Assembly (NCBI RefSeq): GCF_009176705.1
Contig: NZ_AP021846.1
Span: 207,501 to 271,500, forward strand
DNA length: 64,000 bases
Source of the DNA: Pseudoalteromonas sp. A25
GTDB taxonomy: Bacteria; Pseudomonadota; Gammaproteobacteria; Enterobacterales; Alteromonadaceae
Direction: 5' to 3'
In this document: positions 10,312 through 19,617 of the stretch, in pieces
Numbering within the stretch: position 1 is the stretch's first letter
How the letters are laid out: each line of letters begins with the position of its first letter
Notes under the pieces: generated by a model
Database searches by the model: none
What the model saw: only the letters and a program-made list of their open reading frames with translations
Told to the model about the DNA's origin: nothing
Translations under genes and position numbers: made by a program

Positions 10312-11202
10312 TCAGGTTTGCATAGAGCTCAATCGCTGTTTTAAATGATCAATAAACATGCGAGTTTTTAGAGGCGTAAAAGCACTTTTTGGGTAGTATG
10401 CCCATAACTGCTTTTTAGCAGATTGAATGGCAGGTAAAACGGGTACTAACGTACCTGCGTCGAGCTGTTTTGTAAGGTAACTTGGTGATATAAAAATTAA
10501 TCCCATACCTTGTTCTGCTGCCTCTAGCATCACATCTAAGTGGTCAGACACGAAGTTATAATGTGTGAAATCAAATTTGCTTCCATCATTTAAAACAATA
10601 TGACCTTTTTGTTGATAATAGCTGCTCAGCAGCATGTTATGACCAGCCAAGTCCTCTAATTTATCAATGTTGGGATGTTGCAGTAAGTAGCTAGGGGACG
10701 CAAATAGACTCATTTGATATGTTAATAAGCTACACCCTTTATGGGCAATAGAGTCAAACTCGTCATAGTGGCGAGTGATAACTAAATCATGATGCAAATC
10801 CGGCGGGGCACCAGGGGCGAGCACATTTAGCTGGATACTGATCTCTGGATAAGTGGCCAAAAAGCTCTGGATACTCGGCATTAAGATACTATTACCCACC
10901 GCTAAGGTAGCGGCAATTTTCAATGTGCCAGTAGGAATTTGATTCATTTCTTGAGTGTGTGTCATAACAGACTCAAACTGCGCCAGTAATGCCCGAGCTT
11001 TGGGTAGAAACACTTGCCCAGACTCACTTAAAGTAACTTGTCTTGTTGTACGAATGAGCAAACTGGTACCTAGTTGTCTTTCTAGCCAATCAATGCGCTT
11101 GCTCACTGCAGATGATGAAATACCAAGCTGCTGGGCAGCCTGTGTAAAACTTGCTTGTTCTGCAATCAGTACAAAGCTTTTGGCTGCTGTTAACCAATCC
11201 AT
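10312..11202 (-). CDS. LysR family transcriptional regulator
   Basis: The 296-residue product has the N-terminal LysR winged helix-turn-helix, with FVLIAEQASFTQAAQQLGIS and SSAVSKRIDWLERQLGTSLL. A periplasmic-binding-like effector domain follows (about residues 90-290). It is divergent from the Bcr/CflA-type MFS gene, about 100 bases apart, the usual arrangement for a LysR regulator and its target. The effector is not known. The gene ends 16 bases from the end of the convergent MFS gene. Confidence 0.93.
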   Translation of the reverse strand: MDWLTAAKSFVLIAEQASFTQAAQQLGISSSAVSKRIDWLERQLGTSLLIRTTRQVTLSESGQVFLPKARALLAQFESVMTHTQEMNQIPTGTLKIAATLAVGNSILMPSIQSFLATYPEISIQLNVLAPGAPPDLHHDLVITRHYDEFDSIAHKGCSLLTYQMSLFASPSYLLQHPNIDKLEDLAGHNMLLSSYYQQKGHIVLNDGSKFDFTHYNFVSDHLDVMLEAAEQGMGLIFISPSYLTKQLDAGTLVPVLPAIQSAKKQLWAYYPKSAFTPLKTRMFIDHLKQRLSSMQT

Positions 11203-11301
11203 ATTAGTTCTTGTTAGGATGTAATGTTATTCCAATTACATGCTTTTTAATCATTAAAGTAAAGCCTATATTAACGGCTCATTGTTTGTTGAGTGGATAT
11301 A

Positions 11302-12513
11302 ATGATGGTATGGGTGGCAGTGTTACTTTTGTCTTGCTCTCAATTAGCGAGCCAAATATTTTTGCCGGTGTTGCCCCAGATTGCCAGTCAACTGGCACTC
11401 AGTATTGGGCAAAGTCAAATGATGATCACTGGGTACTTCCTATGTTTAGGGATATCACAATTGGTTGTTGGCCCACTGCGAGATAAGTATGGTGATAGGC
11501 AAGTCTTTATTATTGGCCAGTCGCTGTTTGTCTTGGGGTGTGTGTTATGTGCGATGGCAAACAATGTGGCGTGGTTTGCTTTAGGCCGAGTGCTTCAAGG
11601 GTTGGGGGCTGCAGCACCACTGCTAATAAGCAGAACCTTGCTGGGTGTTGTATACCAAGGCAAGTATTTACAAAGCGCCATAAACAGTTTAGCAATGGCT
11701 GCGAGTGGTATCGCGATATTGTCACCTTATTTAGGGGGGGCTTTGGGGCAGTGGTCAAGTTGGCAAGCTGTTGCTTGGTCATTAGCGGGTTATGTGTTTC
11801 TTGTCGCTTTGATTGGATTAAAGCTGTTGCCTCGCAGCAAACTGTATCAAGCGCCTATTTCATTGCACCCAAGGCAGCTGCTAGAGCGTTATAGTTTGCT
11901 GTTGTTTGCGCCACAATTTATCGCGGTTGCGTTATTTAAATGGGGACCCACTTTCATATATTTAACTATCCAACTGTACTACCCATTTGTATTACAGTCA
12001 CAATTTGCCATGACGCAAAGTGATTTTGGCCAGTTTATGATGTTACCTATGGTTGGGTTATTAGTGGGCGCTATGCTGACTAAGTATTTTCAAAGTCGGT
12101 GTGGTGTGGGCAAAACACTTGCGCTTTTTTGGCCTTTATTGCTGATAAGCGGTAGCTGTTTTTTGATTTTACCATTCACGTTGGTTACTGCGTTGTTTGG
12201 ATATGCATTGGTAATGATTGTTTTTGGCGGTTACTTTTCTTTGTATATGCGCCTTGTGAGTAGGCTTTTCCCTTCTCAGGCTGGTACTGCCAATGCGCTA
12301 ATTGGTGCTATCGAGTTACTGCTATTTACGTTACTGGCAGTGGCTCTTAATACCTACTTTATAAATGTGCCCAGTGATATCGCTTGGCTTATCTGGGCTG
12401 TAGCTGCGTTGCTGATATGGGCTTGGGGAACCTTGTTTATAGAGCAAGAACAAGCGAGCGTTTATTGCCAGCATTTAAAGCAAACAGTAAAAATTAAAAA
12501 AAGGAGTCGCTAA
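11302..12513 (+). CDS. Bcr/CflA-type MFS drug efflux transporter
   Basis: The 403-residue protein has twelve predicted membrane segments. Early motifs LPVLPQIASQLALSIGQSQM and GPLRDKYGDRQVFIIGQ correspond to the drug/H+ antiporter (DHA1) motif A region, and GRVLQGLGAAAPLLISRTLL is the motif seen in Bcr/CflA proteins. ATG at 11302 follows GAGTGG; GTG at 11293 or ATG at 11305 are possible. It is divergent from the LysR gene and its stop overlaps the start of the next GNAT gene (TAATG). It likely exports a drug or metabolite; substrate unknown. Confidence 0.87.
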   Translation: MMVWVAVLLLSCSQLASQIFLPVLPQIASQLALSIGQSQMMITGYFLCLGISQLVVGPLRDKYGDRQVFIIGQSLFVLGCVLCAMANNVAWFALGRVLQGLGAAAPLLISRTLLGVVYQGKYLQSAINSLAMAASGIAILSPYLGGALGQWSSWQAVAWSLAGYVFLVALIGLKLLPRSKLYQAPISLHPRQLLERYSLLLFAPQFIAVALFKWGPTFIYLTIQLYYPFVLQSQFAMTQSDFGQFMMLPMVGLLVGAMLTKYFQSRCGVGKTLALFWPLLLISGSCFLILPFTLVTALFGYALVMIVFGGYFSLYMRLVSRLFPSQAGTANALIGAIELLLFTLLAVALNTYFINVPSDIAWLIWAVAALLIWAWGTLFIEQEQASVYCQHLKQTVKIKKRSR

Positions 12514-13034
12514 TGCAATTTAGTACAGCAAGACTTGCAATTCGTTTAGTCACACCAGATGACTTACAAGCTAGCTATGAGCATCGTAGTTGTGCGCAAA
12601 CCTCTCGCTATATAGGTGATCCCGTTACCTTTGAGCAAGCAAAAACACGGTTATTAGAAGGTTGTAAACCATGGTTAGCGCACGAACATCAACGTTTAGC
12701 GCTGGCAATTACTTTGCAAGAGGGTGGTAAGCTGATAGGCGAATTGATGTTTAAATATGTCAATAAGGAGAGCTTAATTGGTGAAATAGGGTATAGATTA
12801 CATAAAGATTATATTGGTCAAGGGTATGCGTTTGAGGCGGTTGATGCATTCGTTAAAACGCTATTTGAACAATTGCCCGTAATGAAAGTTACTGCGCTAT
12901 GCGCCACTGAAAATACGGCATCATGGAAGTTAATGGAAAAGCTAGGAATGCAAAGAGAGGGGCACTTGCGCAGTCATATCAAATTAGGAAATGCGCGCGC
13001 AGATGCCTATTATTACGGTTTGTGTCGAAATTAG
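12513..13034 (+). CDS. GNAT acetyltransferase, RimJ/RimL type
   Basis: The 173-residue protein has the GNAT fold in the RimJ/RimL arrangement: N-terminal TARLAIRLVTPDDLQASYEH, the central IGEIGYRLHKDYIGQGYAFEA with the acetyl-CoA loop, and the late TENTASWKLMEKLGMQREG. Targets in this family include protein N-termini and small amines; which applies is not visible. AAGGAG lies six bases before the ATG, and the start overlaps the stop of the MFS gene, so translation is coupled to the exporter. A detoxification role next to an efflux pump is plausible inference. Confidence 0.87.
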   Translation: MQFSTARLAIRLVTPDDLQASYEHRSCAQTSRYIGDPVTFEQAKTRLLEGCKPWLAHEHQRLALAITLQEGGKLIGELMFKYVNKESLIGEIGYRLHKDYIGQGYAFEAVDAFVKTLFEQLPVMKVTALCATENTASWKLMEKLGMQREGHLRSHIKLGNARADAYYYGLCRN

Positions 13035-13067
13035 AGCTCAGAGGCTGAACGAGGATACACGCATAAG

Positions 13068-13739
13068 TTATGAGTGTTTTCCTTCATCAAATAGCGATTT
13101 TAGGCTATGTGCAAACTGCTTAACCTTTTCTTGCATAGTTTGTTTAACGCTAATATCAACGGAGCCTAAAATTACTTTACCTTGAATATAAAGTTTGGGA
13201 CGTTGGGCGGTATGAGTATTTGATGAGAGCCCTACACGGTTATTGCTCACATGGCCTAGGATATTTGTGGTGCTAGTGATGACGTCAATGTTGTCAGGGA
13301 CAATAATTTCATCACTGCCACTGATACAGTTTATTTCTATGGTTACCTCTGGGTGCGTAAACACTGCATTTCTAAAATCTAACTCTATGCTACCCAGATA
13401 GTTATTTAGTTTTATATGCTTAGGAACAACCCACTCGCCGCTGCGTTGATCAGCGCTTAAAATTGAGGTGATGCTGAGTGTATCAGGATGATCAGTCGAG
13501 GCGGTAAATTTTGGTTGCATTCTCGCTTGCTTTTCACTGTGATAGCGCGGATCAGATTGAAGCGGTAAGTCGGCTGCTAAAGCTTGAAGTTGCTCTGCAT
13601 CATCTATGCTATACGCCTTGTCTAAACGACGTTCAAAGGCATCTGCTGATATTTCGCCATGACTGTAGTTAAGGATAAGTTGATCGATCACTTCTTCTCT
13701 GACGGCATCAACAGGTCTATCTTTAGTGGGTACTGGCAT
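13068..13739 (-). CDS. DUF1707 protein with LiaF-like C-terminal domain
   Basis: The 223-residue product begins with a DUF1707/SHOCT-like helical segment (residues 5-60, with VIDQLILNYSHGEISADAFERRLDKAY). It ends with a beta-rich domain like the LiaF C-terminal region, in which hydrophilic strands repeat (GSIELDFRNAVF, GSDEIIVPDNIDVITSTTNI, LYIQGKVILGSVDI). No membrane segment is present. The start is ATG at 13739 because GGGAGAG lies a few bases upstream; an upstream ATG at 13760 would place that site within the gene. LiaF proteins respond to envelope stress in other bacteria; here the role is unknown. Confidence 0.75.
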   Translation of the reverse strand: MPVPTKDRPVDAVREEVIDQLILNYSHGEISADAFERRLDKAYSIDDAEQLQALAADLPLQSDPRYHSEKQARMQPKFTASTDHPDTLSITSILSADQRSGEWVVPKHIKLNNYLGSIELDFRNAVFTHPEVTIEINCISGSDEIIVPDNIDVITSTTNILGHVSNNRVGLSSNTHTAQRPKLYIQGKVILGSVDISVKQTMQEKVKQFAHSLKSLFDEGKHS

Positions 13740-13946
13740 TTTACTCTCCCTATAGTGCAATAATCATCATTTTACATGTACTAGCAATGACCGGGCCATG
13801 ATTTAAATTGTTTTTTATCAGATACTTATGTTTTAGTGTTGGGTTGATAGATGGTGATAAGTACCAAAGAGTAGGCAATTTCACCAATTATATGTAGTTA
13901 TAACAGCAAGAACGACAGGATGCGAGGTGTGATTATTGACAGGATA

Positions 13947-13970
13947 GGTCGATACCCGCAGGTATCGACC
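13947..13970. terminator. Perfect hairpin downstream of the GH97 gene
   Basis: GGTCGATACC and GGTATCGACC form a 10-bp perfect stem with loop CGCA. It lies just after the GH97 stop codon (minus strand). There is no T run on either side, so it may protect the 3' end or end transcription weakly. Confidence 0.45.
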
Positions 13971-13985
13971 TTGATTGTTCAAGTA

Positions 13986-16028
13986 TTACAGTGCTTTAAA
14001 TCGAATGGCTGTACCACCGCTGGTAGCCAACTTCAAAGTTAATGTATCTTTTGCCGTAACAATGCGTTTGCTGATTTGTATATCATATGGGTTATTTTTC
14101 CACTCAGCATTTTTACCGTCTTGGTATATTTGTGCTTCGAATTTTTTATTTTCTTCTAAAAAGCTTAGTGGCACTGTTATTGTTCGGGCTTGCTCATCGG
14201 TTATGGCTCCTAGATACCAGTCGTTGCCAGGGTATTTTCCTCGCTGTCTTTCTTTTCTAGCAAACACCACGTAATCACCCACCTCCCCCAACAGAGCGAG
14301 ACTGTGCTCCCAGTCAGTGGGGACATCTTTGATAAACTGAAAGGCATCAGCTTTGGCGAGGTAATTGTTCGGCAGATCTGCTGCCATTTGAATAGGGCTA
14401 TATAGCACAACATATAAAGCTAGCTGCTTAGCTAATGTGGTTTGAGGGCGGTTAGTTTTATCGCCCAAGCCATTGAAGCCCATGTCAAAAATTCCGGGTG
14501 TAAAATCCATTGGCCCTGCTAGCATACGCGTAAACGCCAACATTGGCGTATGCTCTGGAGGGTTGGGTGGTGTACCCCAAGCATTAAACTCTTGACCTCT
14601 TGCCCCCTCACGGCTTAACCAGTTTGGATATGTGCGGCGCAATCCGGTATCTTTGATGGGTTCGTGACTATTAATACTAATTTGATACTTGGATGCACGC
14701 TTTACGTTATCTAGATATTCGTTGACCATGAATTGACCATCATGCCATTCAAAGCGAGGGATGCCTCGCTCGTCTATACGTTTGATGTTGCCACCATCAG
14801 CAACATAGCCAGTTTTGACCTGGCGCACACCAACTTGTTGGTATAGTTTAAATGCATCATCCATTTGGTTGCGATAGTTGCTGACATTACCAGATGTCTC
14901 GTGATGGCCAATAAGGCGCGCCCCGACTTTTTTGCCATGCTCACTAATGGCTGCAATATCAAAATCTGGATAGGTTTGAGTGAAGCTAAACACATCGCCG
15001 TTATAGAACCAGTCACCGTCCCATCCAGTATTCCAGCCTTCAACTAATACGCCATCGAATCCATGCTTTGCCGCAAAGCTCAAGTATTCTTTAGTGCGTT
15101 CGGTAGTGGCGCCATGTTTTTCACCACTGCCCCAGGTATTTTTGCCGATATGCATACCCCACCAAATACCCAAATATTTACCAGGCTCGATCCATGACGT
15201 ATCTGCTAATTTATTGGGCTCATTTAGGTTTAAAATGAGATGAGAGTTGAGCAAGTCAGTGGCTTTATCGCCTATCTGCAAGGTTCTCCATGGCGTTTTA
15301 AATTGCCCATTGGTTTTAACTTTTATACCATCAGACCAAGGTGTTAAGTCAGCTATAAAAGTGCCTGGACGGCGTTGATTTAAAGTCATTGCTGCATAGT
15401 CAACGAGTGCAGCTTCATGCACGCTAATGTGCACGCCATCAGCATTTTTTAGTGTGAAGGGAGTGTGTACGTGTGCTGCATCGTGTAAGCTGGTGGTGTT
15501 GTAGGTGTATTCATAACGGTTCCAGCCTCGTGCTGGGATCCACCATGCTGTGCTACTTTCACTCGTTGCAAAATTAAACTCAGTGAGTTCTTTGGTGATG
15601 TATAATGCATTGTTTTTATTTACTTCATAGCGAAAGCCTAGACCATCATTAAATACTCTAACACGCAGTATATAGGCTGATTCTTTGTTGTTTTTATCAC
15701 GCAGCTTAACTTCTAATTCATTGTGTGAATCTTCAATGATACGTGTTTCGCCCCAAGGTTGTTGCCAAGTGCTATGATGCTTGCTGGTGGTTGATGTCGA
15801 AATTTCGATGTTGTCTTTCATTGGTGCGGCGCGCTGAAACTCAAAGCCCAATTTAGACCCGTTTAGTAATGGCTTATTGTTAAACGTAACCTGATACTGA
15901 GGTTGAGCGTGGTTGTCATCAACTGTGAACTTGATGTTGCCATCGGGAGAGCTGACCGAGTAGCTTGCTGCTTGCGTTGCTGCACAAAACAAACTGCCAC
16001 ACAGTGTTAGAGTGCTGATTAAGCGCAT
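13986..16028 (-). CDS. Glycoside hydrolase family 97 alpha-glucosidase
   Basis: The 680-residue protein has a signal peptide (cleavage near residue 20) and the three GH97 parts: a beta-sandwich N-terminal domain (to about 280), a catalytic barrel (about 290-570) and a C-terminal beta domain. Conserved acids are visible at Glu377 (HHETSG), Glu456 (SHEPIKDTG) and Glu480 (GQEFNAW). The spacing of Glu456 and Glu480 matches the base and acid of the inverting enzyme SusB, so an inverting alpha-glucosidase acting on malto-oligosaccharides in the periplasm is likely. It is a single gene with no TonB receptor beside it. A palindrome near 16102 may be its operator. Confidence 0.92.
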   Translation of the reverse strand: MRLISTLTLCGSLFCAATQAASYSVSSPDGNIKFTVDDNHAQPQYQVTFNNKPLLNGSKLGFEFQRAAPMKDNIEISTSTTSKHHSTWQQPWGETRIIEDSHNELEVKLRDKNNKESAYILRVRVFNDGLGFRYEVNKNNALYITKELTEFNFATSESSTAWWIPARGWNRYEYTYNTTSLHDAAHVHTPFTLKNADGVHISVHEAALVDYAAMTLNQRRPGTFIADLTPWSDGIKVKTNGQFKTPWRTLQIGDKATDLLNSHLILNLNEPNKLADTSWIEPGKYLGIWWGMHIGKNTWGSGEKHGATTERTKEYLSFAAKHGFDGVLVEGWNTGWDGDWFYNGDVFSFTQTYPDFDIAAISEHGKKVGARLIGHHETSGNVSNYRNQMDDAFKLYQQVGVRQVKTGYVADGGNIKRIDERGIPRFEWHDGQFMVNEYLDNVKRASKYQISINSHEPIKDTGLRRTYPNWLSREGARGQEFNAWGTPPNPPEHTPMLAFTRMLAGPMDFTPGIFDMGFNGLGDKTNRPQTTLAKQLALYVVLYSPIQMAADLPNNYLAKADAFQFIKDVPTDWEHSLALLGEVGDYVVFARKERQRGKYPGNDWYLGAITDEQARTITVPLSFLEENKKFEAQIYQDGKNAEWKNNPYDIQISKRIVTAKDTLTLKLATSGGTAIRFKAL

Positions 16029-16101
16029 GATGTTACCTAATTTGTTGTCATAAGTGGTGTTTTACTAGCATACTGCCCCAACCCCAAAACTCGGAAATAT
16101 C

Positions 16102-16115
16102 TGCATACGTATTCA
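16102..16115. promoter_or_regulatory. Candidate LacI-type operator upstream of GH97 gene
   Basis: TGCATACGTATTCA is a palindrome at 12 of 14 positions with a CG centre, the form of LacI-family operators. It is 74 bases upstream of the GH97 start codon and also about 100 bases ahead of the divergent gene at 16216. Regulation by a maltose-type LacI repressor is a guess. Confidence 0.4.
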
Positions 16116-16215
16116 TGTTGAAAGAGTTAGAGTGCACCTCTGGTCTAACTAGGAAGTCACATAGTTAGCAAGCTTGCTCTATACTGATCAGCAAAGCACA
16201 TGTAAGGAATGCTGG

Positions 16216-16854
16216 ATGAAAAAAATACTCTTGTTGCTTGGATTATTGAGCAGTGCAACACAGGCGCTGGAAATAACCATCACTGACGCACAAGGTGAGC
16301 CTGTTGCTGGGGCTGCAGTGTGGTTGACCGGCAAAAATTGGCAAGCTAGCCCATCACAAAAGCAGCGGTTATACAGTATGGGGCAAAAAAATAGGGCGTT
16401 TACTCCGCATATCTTAATTGTACCAAACGATAGCCAAGTAGATTTTCCTAACCTAGACTCGATTTTGCATCATGTATACTCATTTTCTCAAGCAAAGTCA
16501 TTTGAGTTAAAACTGTATAGGGATAAACCTCTTGCACCGGTACAGTTTGAACAAACAGGCGTGATAGAACTGGGTTGTAACATTCATGATTGGATGCTTG
16601 GGTATATCATTGTGGTTGACTCTGGTGTTTATGGGCTGACTAACAACAATGGTAAGGTCTCTTTTGCTATAGATAGTTCGCAGGTCGGTAATGCACAATT
16701 GAACGTCTGGCATGAGCGATTTGAAAACTTGAATATGCCAGAAAGTGAGCCTTTAACTATCGTTCAAGTTTCTCAGGTCATGCAATATCAGATCAAACAA
16801 CCTTTGCTCGAAAAATTGGAGTTCCTTAGTGATGAAACGGATGATTACGAGTAA
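16216..16854 (+). CDS. Secreted cupredoxin-like protein (methylamine-utilisation-like)
   Basis: The 212-residue product has a signal peptide (MKKILLLLGLLSSATQA) and a beta-sandwich in which VPNDSQVDFPNLDSILHHVYSFS supplies histidine ligand candidates and ELGCNIHDWMLGYIIV supplies Cys, His and Met. This is the pattern of the cupredoxin-like proteins often labelled methylamine utilisation protein. ATG at 16216 follows AAGGA by seven bases; an upstream frame extension to 16174 lacks such a site. The gene overlaps the barrel gene downstream by 23 bases, so both probably act together at the envelope. Copper binding is inferred. Confidence 0.75.
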   Translation: MKKILLLLGLLSSATQALEITITDAQGEPVAGAAVWLTGKNWQASPSQKQRLYSMGQKNRAFTPHILIVPNDSQVDFPNLDSILHHVYSFSQAKSFELKLYRDKPLAPVQFEQTGVIELGCNIHDWMLGYIIVVDSGVYGLTNNNGKVSFAIDSSQVGNAQLNVWHERFENLNMPESEPLTIVQVSQVMQYQIKQPLLEKLEFLSDETDDYE

Positions 16855-18079
16855 GTATATAAGGCTATTTGTCAGTGCACTGATGATAAGCCCCTGTGTG
16901 GCTGCGCAAGGTGTGTCTGCACAGTTTAAGGGCGCGTTGGATGTTTCTTTAACCAATACCAATGATATGCCAGCGTGGCACCAACAAGGCTGGGGAGTTG
17001 TGCGCTTTTCTGATGACCATCAGCGTTTAAATATCAGTCGCTTTGCCCTCAGTACTCGGCTGGACTTGAGTTCAGCATGGTCAGCGCACGCAGTAGCACA
17101 ATATGTTCCAGATCCAAATGATAAAATTGGATTAACCGAAGCCTATGTGCAATATCAGCCCTTGGCGCAGGGTTACCAATTAAGTGCTCGGTTTGGTGGG
17201 TTTTACCCTCGTATGTCGTTAGAAAACCCCGCGCTTGGATGGTCATCGCCGTACACTTATCACTATTCTGGCTTGAATGCATGGCTGGGAGAAGAAGTAC
17301 GTGCCTTTGGTGCAGAGTTTGAACTTAAACGAGCCGCACGTCGGTTTCGCTCTAAGCACGATTTAAGTGTTATCGGCGCTTTATTTAAAGGAAATGATCC
17401 TGCCGGTACTTTAGTTGCGTGGCGCGGTTTTGTGCCACATGATAGGCAATCTGTTTTTAATGAGCGTATCGGGTTTGCGCCATTAAAATCTCTGACTTGG
17501 CCACAATTGAGACGTCAAGGGCAATATGTAGAACCATTCACCGAAGTGGATGGCCGTTTTGGCTATTATTTAGGCGCGCATTGGAGCTACTTAAAGCGTC
17601 ACTCTGTGCGCTTTTATTGGTATGACAATAATGGCGATCCTGCGGCTATCAACTATGTCACTAAGCAGTACGCATGGGATACCAAGTTTTGGAGTCTAGC
17701 ATGGCGGACAAAGTTTAATACACAAACTCAGCTTATCATGCAGGCGATGTTAGGAAACACGGCAATGGGCCCAACACGCGGTGTCGATAATGACTTTTAC
17801 AGTTGGTTTGCTATGGTTAGCCACACCTTTGATGATTATCGATTTAGCCTAAGAGCAGAGCAATCTAAAGTGATAGATAAAGACGCTTGGCAGTTTGATG
17901 AAAATGCCAGTTTTAGCAAAGGTTTGACAATGAATATACAAAAGTCACTGTCAGATAAATGGCAATTGGGTGCAGAATTACAGCTTATTGATTATGAAGC
18001 TGATGCGCGTTTGGCAGTCGGCAGAGCGCTAGGCCTAGATGAGCAAGTATGGCGCATCACTGCTCAGTACAAGTTTTAA
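16832..18079 (+). CDS. Outer-membrane beta-barrel protein, porin-like
   Basis: The 415-residue product has a signal peptide (MITSKYIRLFVSALMISPCVAA region). Alternating polar/hydrophobic strands rich in Trp, Tyr and Phe follow, such as WSAHAVAQYVPDPNDKIGLTEAYVQYQP and RFSLRAEQS. It ends in YKF, a terminal Phe typical of BamA-recognised barrels. The start lies inside the preceding gene; ATG at 16832 or 16841 are the candidates. I do not recognise a named family. Coupling to the cupredoxin-like gene suggests a paired function, perhaps metal or redox-linked uptake, which is speculation. Confidence 0.72.
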   Translation: MKRMITSKYIRLFVSALMISPCVAAQGVSAQFKGALDVSLTNTNDMPAWHQQGWGVVRFSDDHQRLNISRFALSTRLDLSSAWSAHAVAQYVPDPNDKIGLTEAYVQYQPLAQGYQLSARFGGFYPRMSLENPALGWSSPYTYHYSGLNAWLGEEVRAFGAEFELKRAARRFRSKHDLSVIGALFKGNDPAGTLVAWRGFVPHDRQSVFNERIGFAPLKSLTWPQLRRQGQYVEPFTEVDGRFGYYLGAHWSYLKRHSVRFYWYDNNGDPAAINYVTKQYAWDTKFWSLAWRTKFNTQTQLIMQAMLGNTAMGPTRGVDNDFYSWFAMVSHTFDDYRFSLRAEQSKVIDKDAWQFDENASFSKGLTMNIQKSLSDKWQLGAELQLIDYEADARLAVGRALGLDEQVWRITAQYKF

Positions 18080-18086
18080 AAAAGCC

Positions 18087-18115
18087 AATGCCGTTCACCT
18101 TAAGTGAACGGCATT
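18087..18115 (-). terminator. sthA terminator between convergent genes
   Basis: A 12-bp perfect stem AATGCCGTTCAC / GTGAACGGCATT with a 5-base loop lies between the barrel gene and sthA. Read on the minus strand it is followed within four bases by a run of six T, so it should terminate sthA transcription; in the other direction the T run is missing. Confidence 0.75.
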
Positions 18116-18137
18116 AGTCAATAAGGCGCTTTAATTA

Positions 18138-19580
18138 CTAATCACATAGGCGATTTAAGCCATTTAACGCTGCGACTCGGTATGCCTCAGCCATAGTTGG
18201 GTAATTAAAAGTGGTGTTGACGAAGTACTCAACATTATTACCAGGCCCTTTTTGCTCCATAATGGCTTGGCCGATATGTACAATTTCGGAGGCTCTTTCT
18301 CCAAAGCAATGCACCCCAAGCAGTTCTTTTGTCTCAGCGTGAAATAGTAATTTTAGGCTACCAACTTCCGTGCCTGTGATCTGAGCGCGAGCCAGGTGCT
18401 TAAATTGTGCACGGCCCACTTCATAGGGAATTTTTGCAGCTGTAAGTTGTTGCTCTGTTTTACCAACTGAGCTCATTTCTGGGATGGTATAAATGCCCGC
18501 AGGAATATCGATGATCAACTTGTCTGCACATTCGCCATGGGCAATTGCATCTGCAGCAATACGGCCTTGATCGAATGCCGCACTGGCTAAACTGGGGTAA
18601 CCAATGACATCACCAACCGCATACACATTTTTAACGTCGGTTTGGTAGTTTTCGTTTACTTTTAATTGCCCGCGACCATCTGCCTGTAAGCCGATGGCTG
18701 CTAAGTTCAGGTCATCAGTGTTACCTGTGCGTCCATTAGCGAATAAAATACAGTCGGCTTTAACACGTTTGCCCGATTTTAAATGCAAGATCACACAATC
18801 ATCTCGGGTTTCTACGCGAGCAAAGTCTTCATTATGACGAATAACAATACCACTATTCCAAAAGTGATAGCTGAGCGCATCAGATATCTCAGCATCCATG
18901 AATGCTAGTAAGCGGTCGCGGGTATTTACTAAGTCAACTTTTGCGCCTAAGCCTTTAAAAATAGATGCATATTCACAGCCAATTACACCCGCACCGTAGA
19001 TCAATACGCGTTGTGGATTGTGCTTTAAGCTTAAAATGGTGTCACTGTCGTAAATACGTGGGTGAGCAAAGTCTACTTCTGGTGGCCGATATGGACGAGA
19101 CCCAGTAGCAATAACGATGGTGTGCGCGGTGATCAGCTCTTGAGAGCCATCGATATGCTCGACCTTTATGGTGTGCTGATCAACAAAGCTGGCATTGCCT
19201 TGATACAAATGGATCCGATTACGTTCATAAAAGCTACTACGCAGGTTTGACTGTTTTGAAATCACGGTACTAGCATGGTTCAAAATATCTTGAAATGTAT
19301 GTCGCTGTGGCTTTTCAGTAAATCGGTATAAAGGGTTAGCCTTGTACTCAATTAATCGACTCACGGAGTGACGGAGTGCTTTCGAGGGGATTGTTCCCCA
19401 GTGTACGCATCCACCGCCTACGGCTTGTTGCCTTTCAATAACAGCGACTTTTTTTTGGCTTTTAGATAAGTTCATAGCCGCCCCTTCACCCCCGGGGCCC
19501 GTGCCAATGATAATTGCATCGTATTGATATGTGTCAGCAGCTTCTGTCGTCGCTGCTGGTTTACTTTTTGGCTTAGCCAC
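18138..19580 (-). CDS. sthA: Soluble (Si-specific) NAD(P)+ transhydrogenase
   Basis: This cytoplasmic flavoprotein exchanges hydride between NADPH and NAD+, balancing the two pools. The 480-residue product has the FAD loop [12 protein letters not shown], the NAD loop [13 protein letters not shown] and the dimerisation domain of the disulfide reductase family. In [16 protein letters not shown] the second redox cysteine is replaced by Thr, the mark that separates SthA from lipoamide and glutathione reductases. The start is GTG at 19580 after AGGAGAGG. It follows the desaturase gene by 37 bases and the two probably form an operon. Confidence 0.96.
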   Translation of the reverse strand: MAKPKSKPAATTEAADTYQYDAIIIGTGPGGEGAAMNLSKSQKKVAVIERQQAVGGGCVHWGTIPSKALRHSVSRLIEYKANPLYRFTEKPQRHTFQDILNHASTVISKQSNLRSSFYERNRIHLYQGNASFVDQHTIKVEHIDGSQELITAHTIVIATGSRPYRPPEVDFAHPRIYDSDTILSLKHNPQRVLIYGAGVIGCEYASIFKGLGAKVDLVNTRDRLLAFMDAEISDALSYHFWNSGIVIRHNEDFARVETRDDCVILHLKSGKRVKADCILFANGRTGNTDDLNLAAIGLQADGRGQLKVNENYQTDVKNVYAVGDVIGYPSLASAAFDQGRIAADAIAHGECADKLIIDIPAGIYTIPEMSSVGKTEQQLTAAKIPYEVGRAQFKHLARAQITGTEVGSLKLLFHAETKELLGVHCFGERASEIVHIGQAIMEQKGPGNNVEYFVNTTFNYPTMAEAYRVAALNGLNRLCD

Positions 19581-19617
19581 GGCCTCTCCTCATTCTATTT
19601 TAGAGGCCGCTAAAGTG

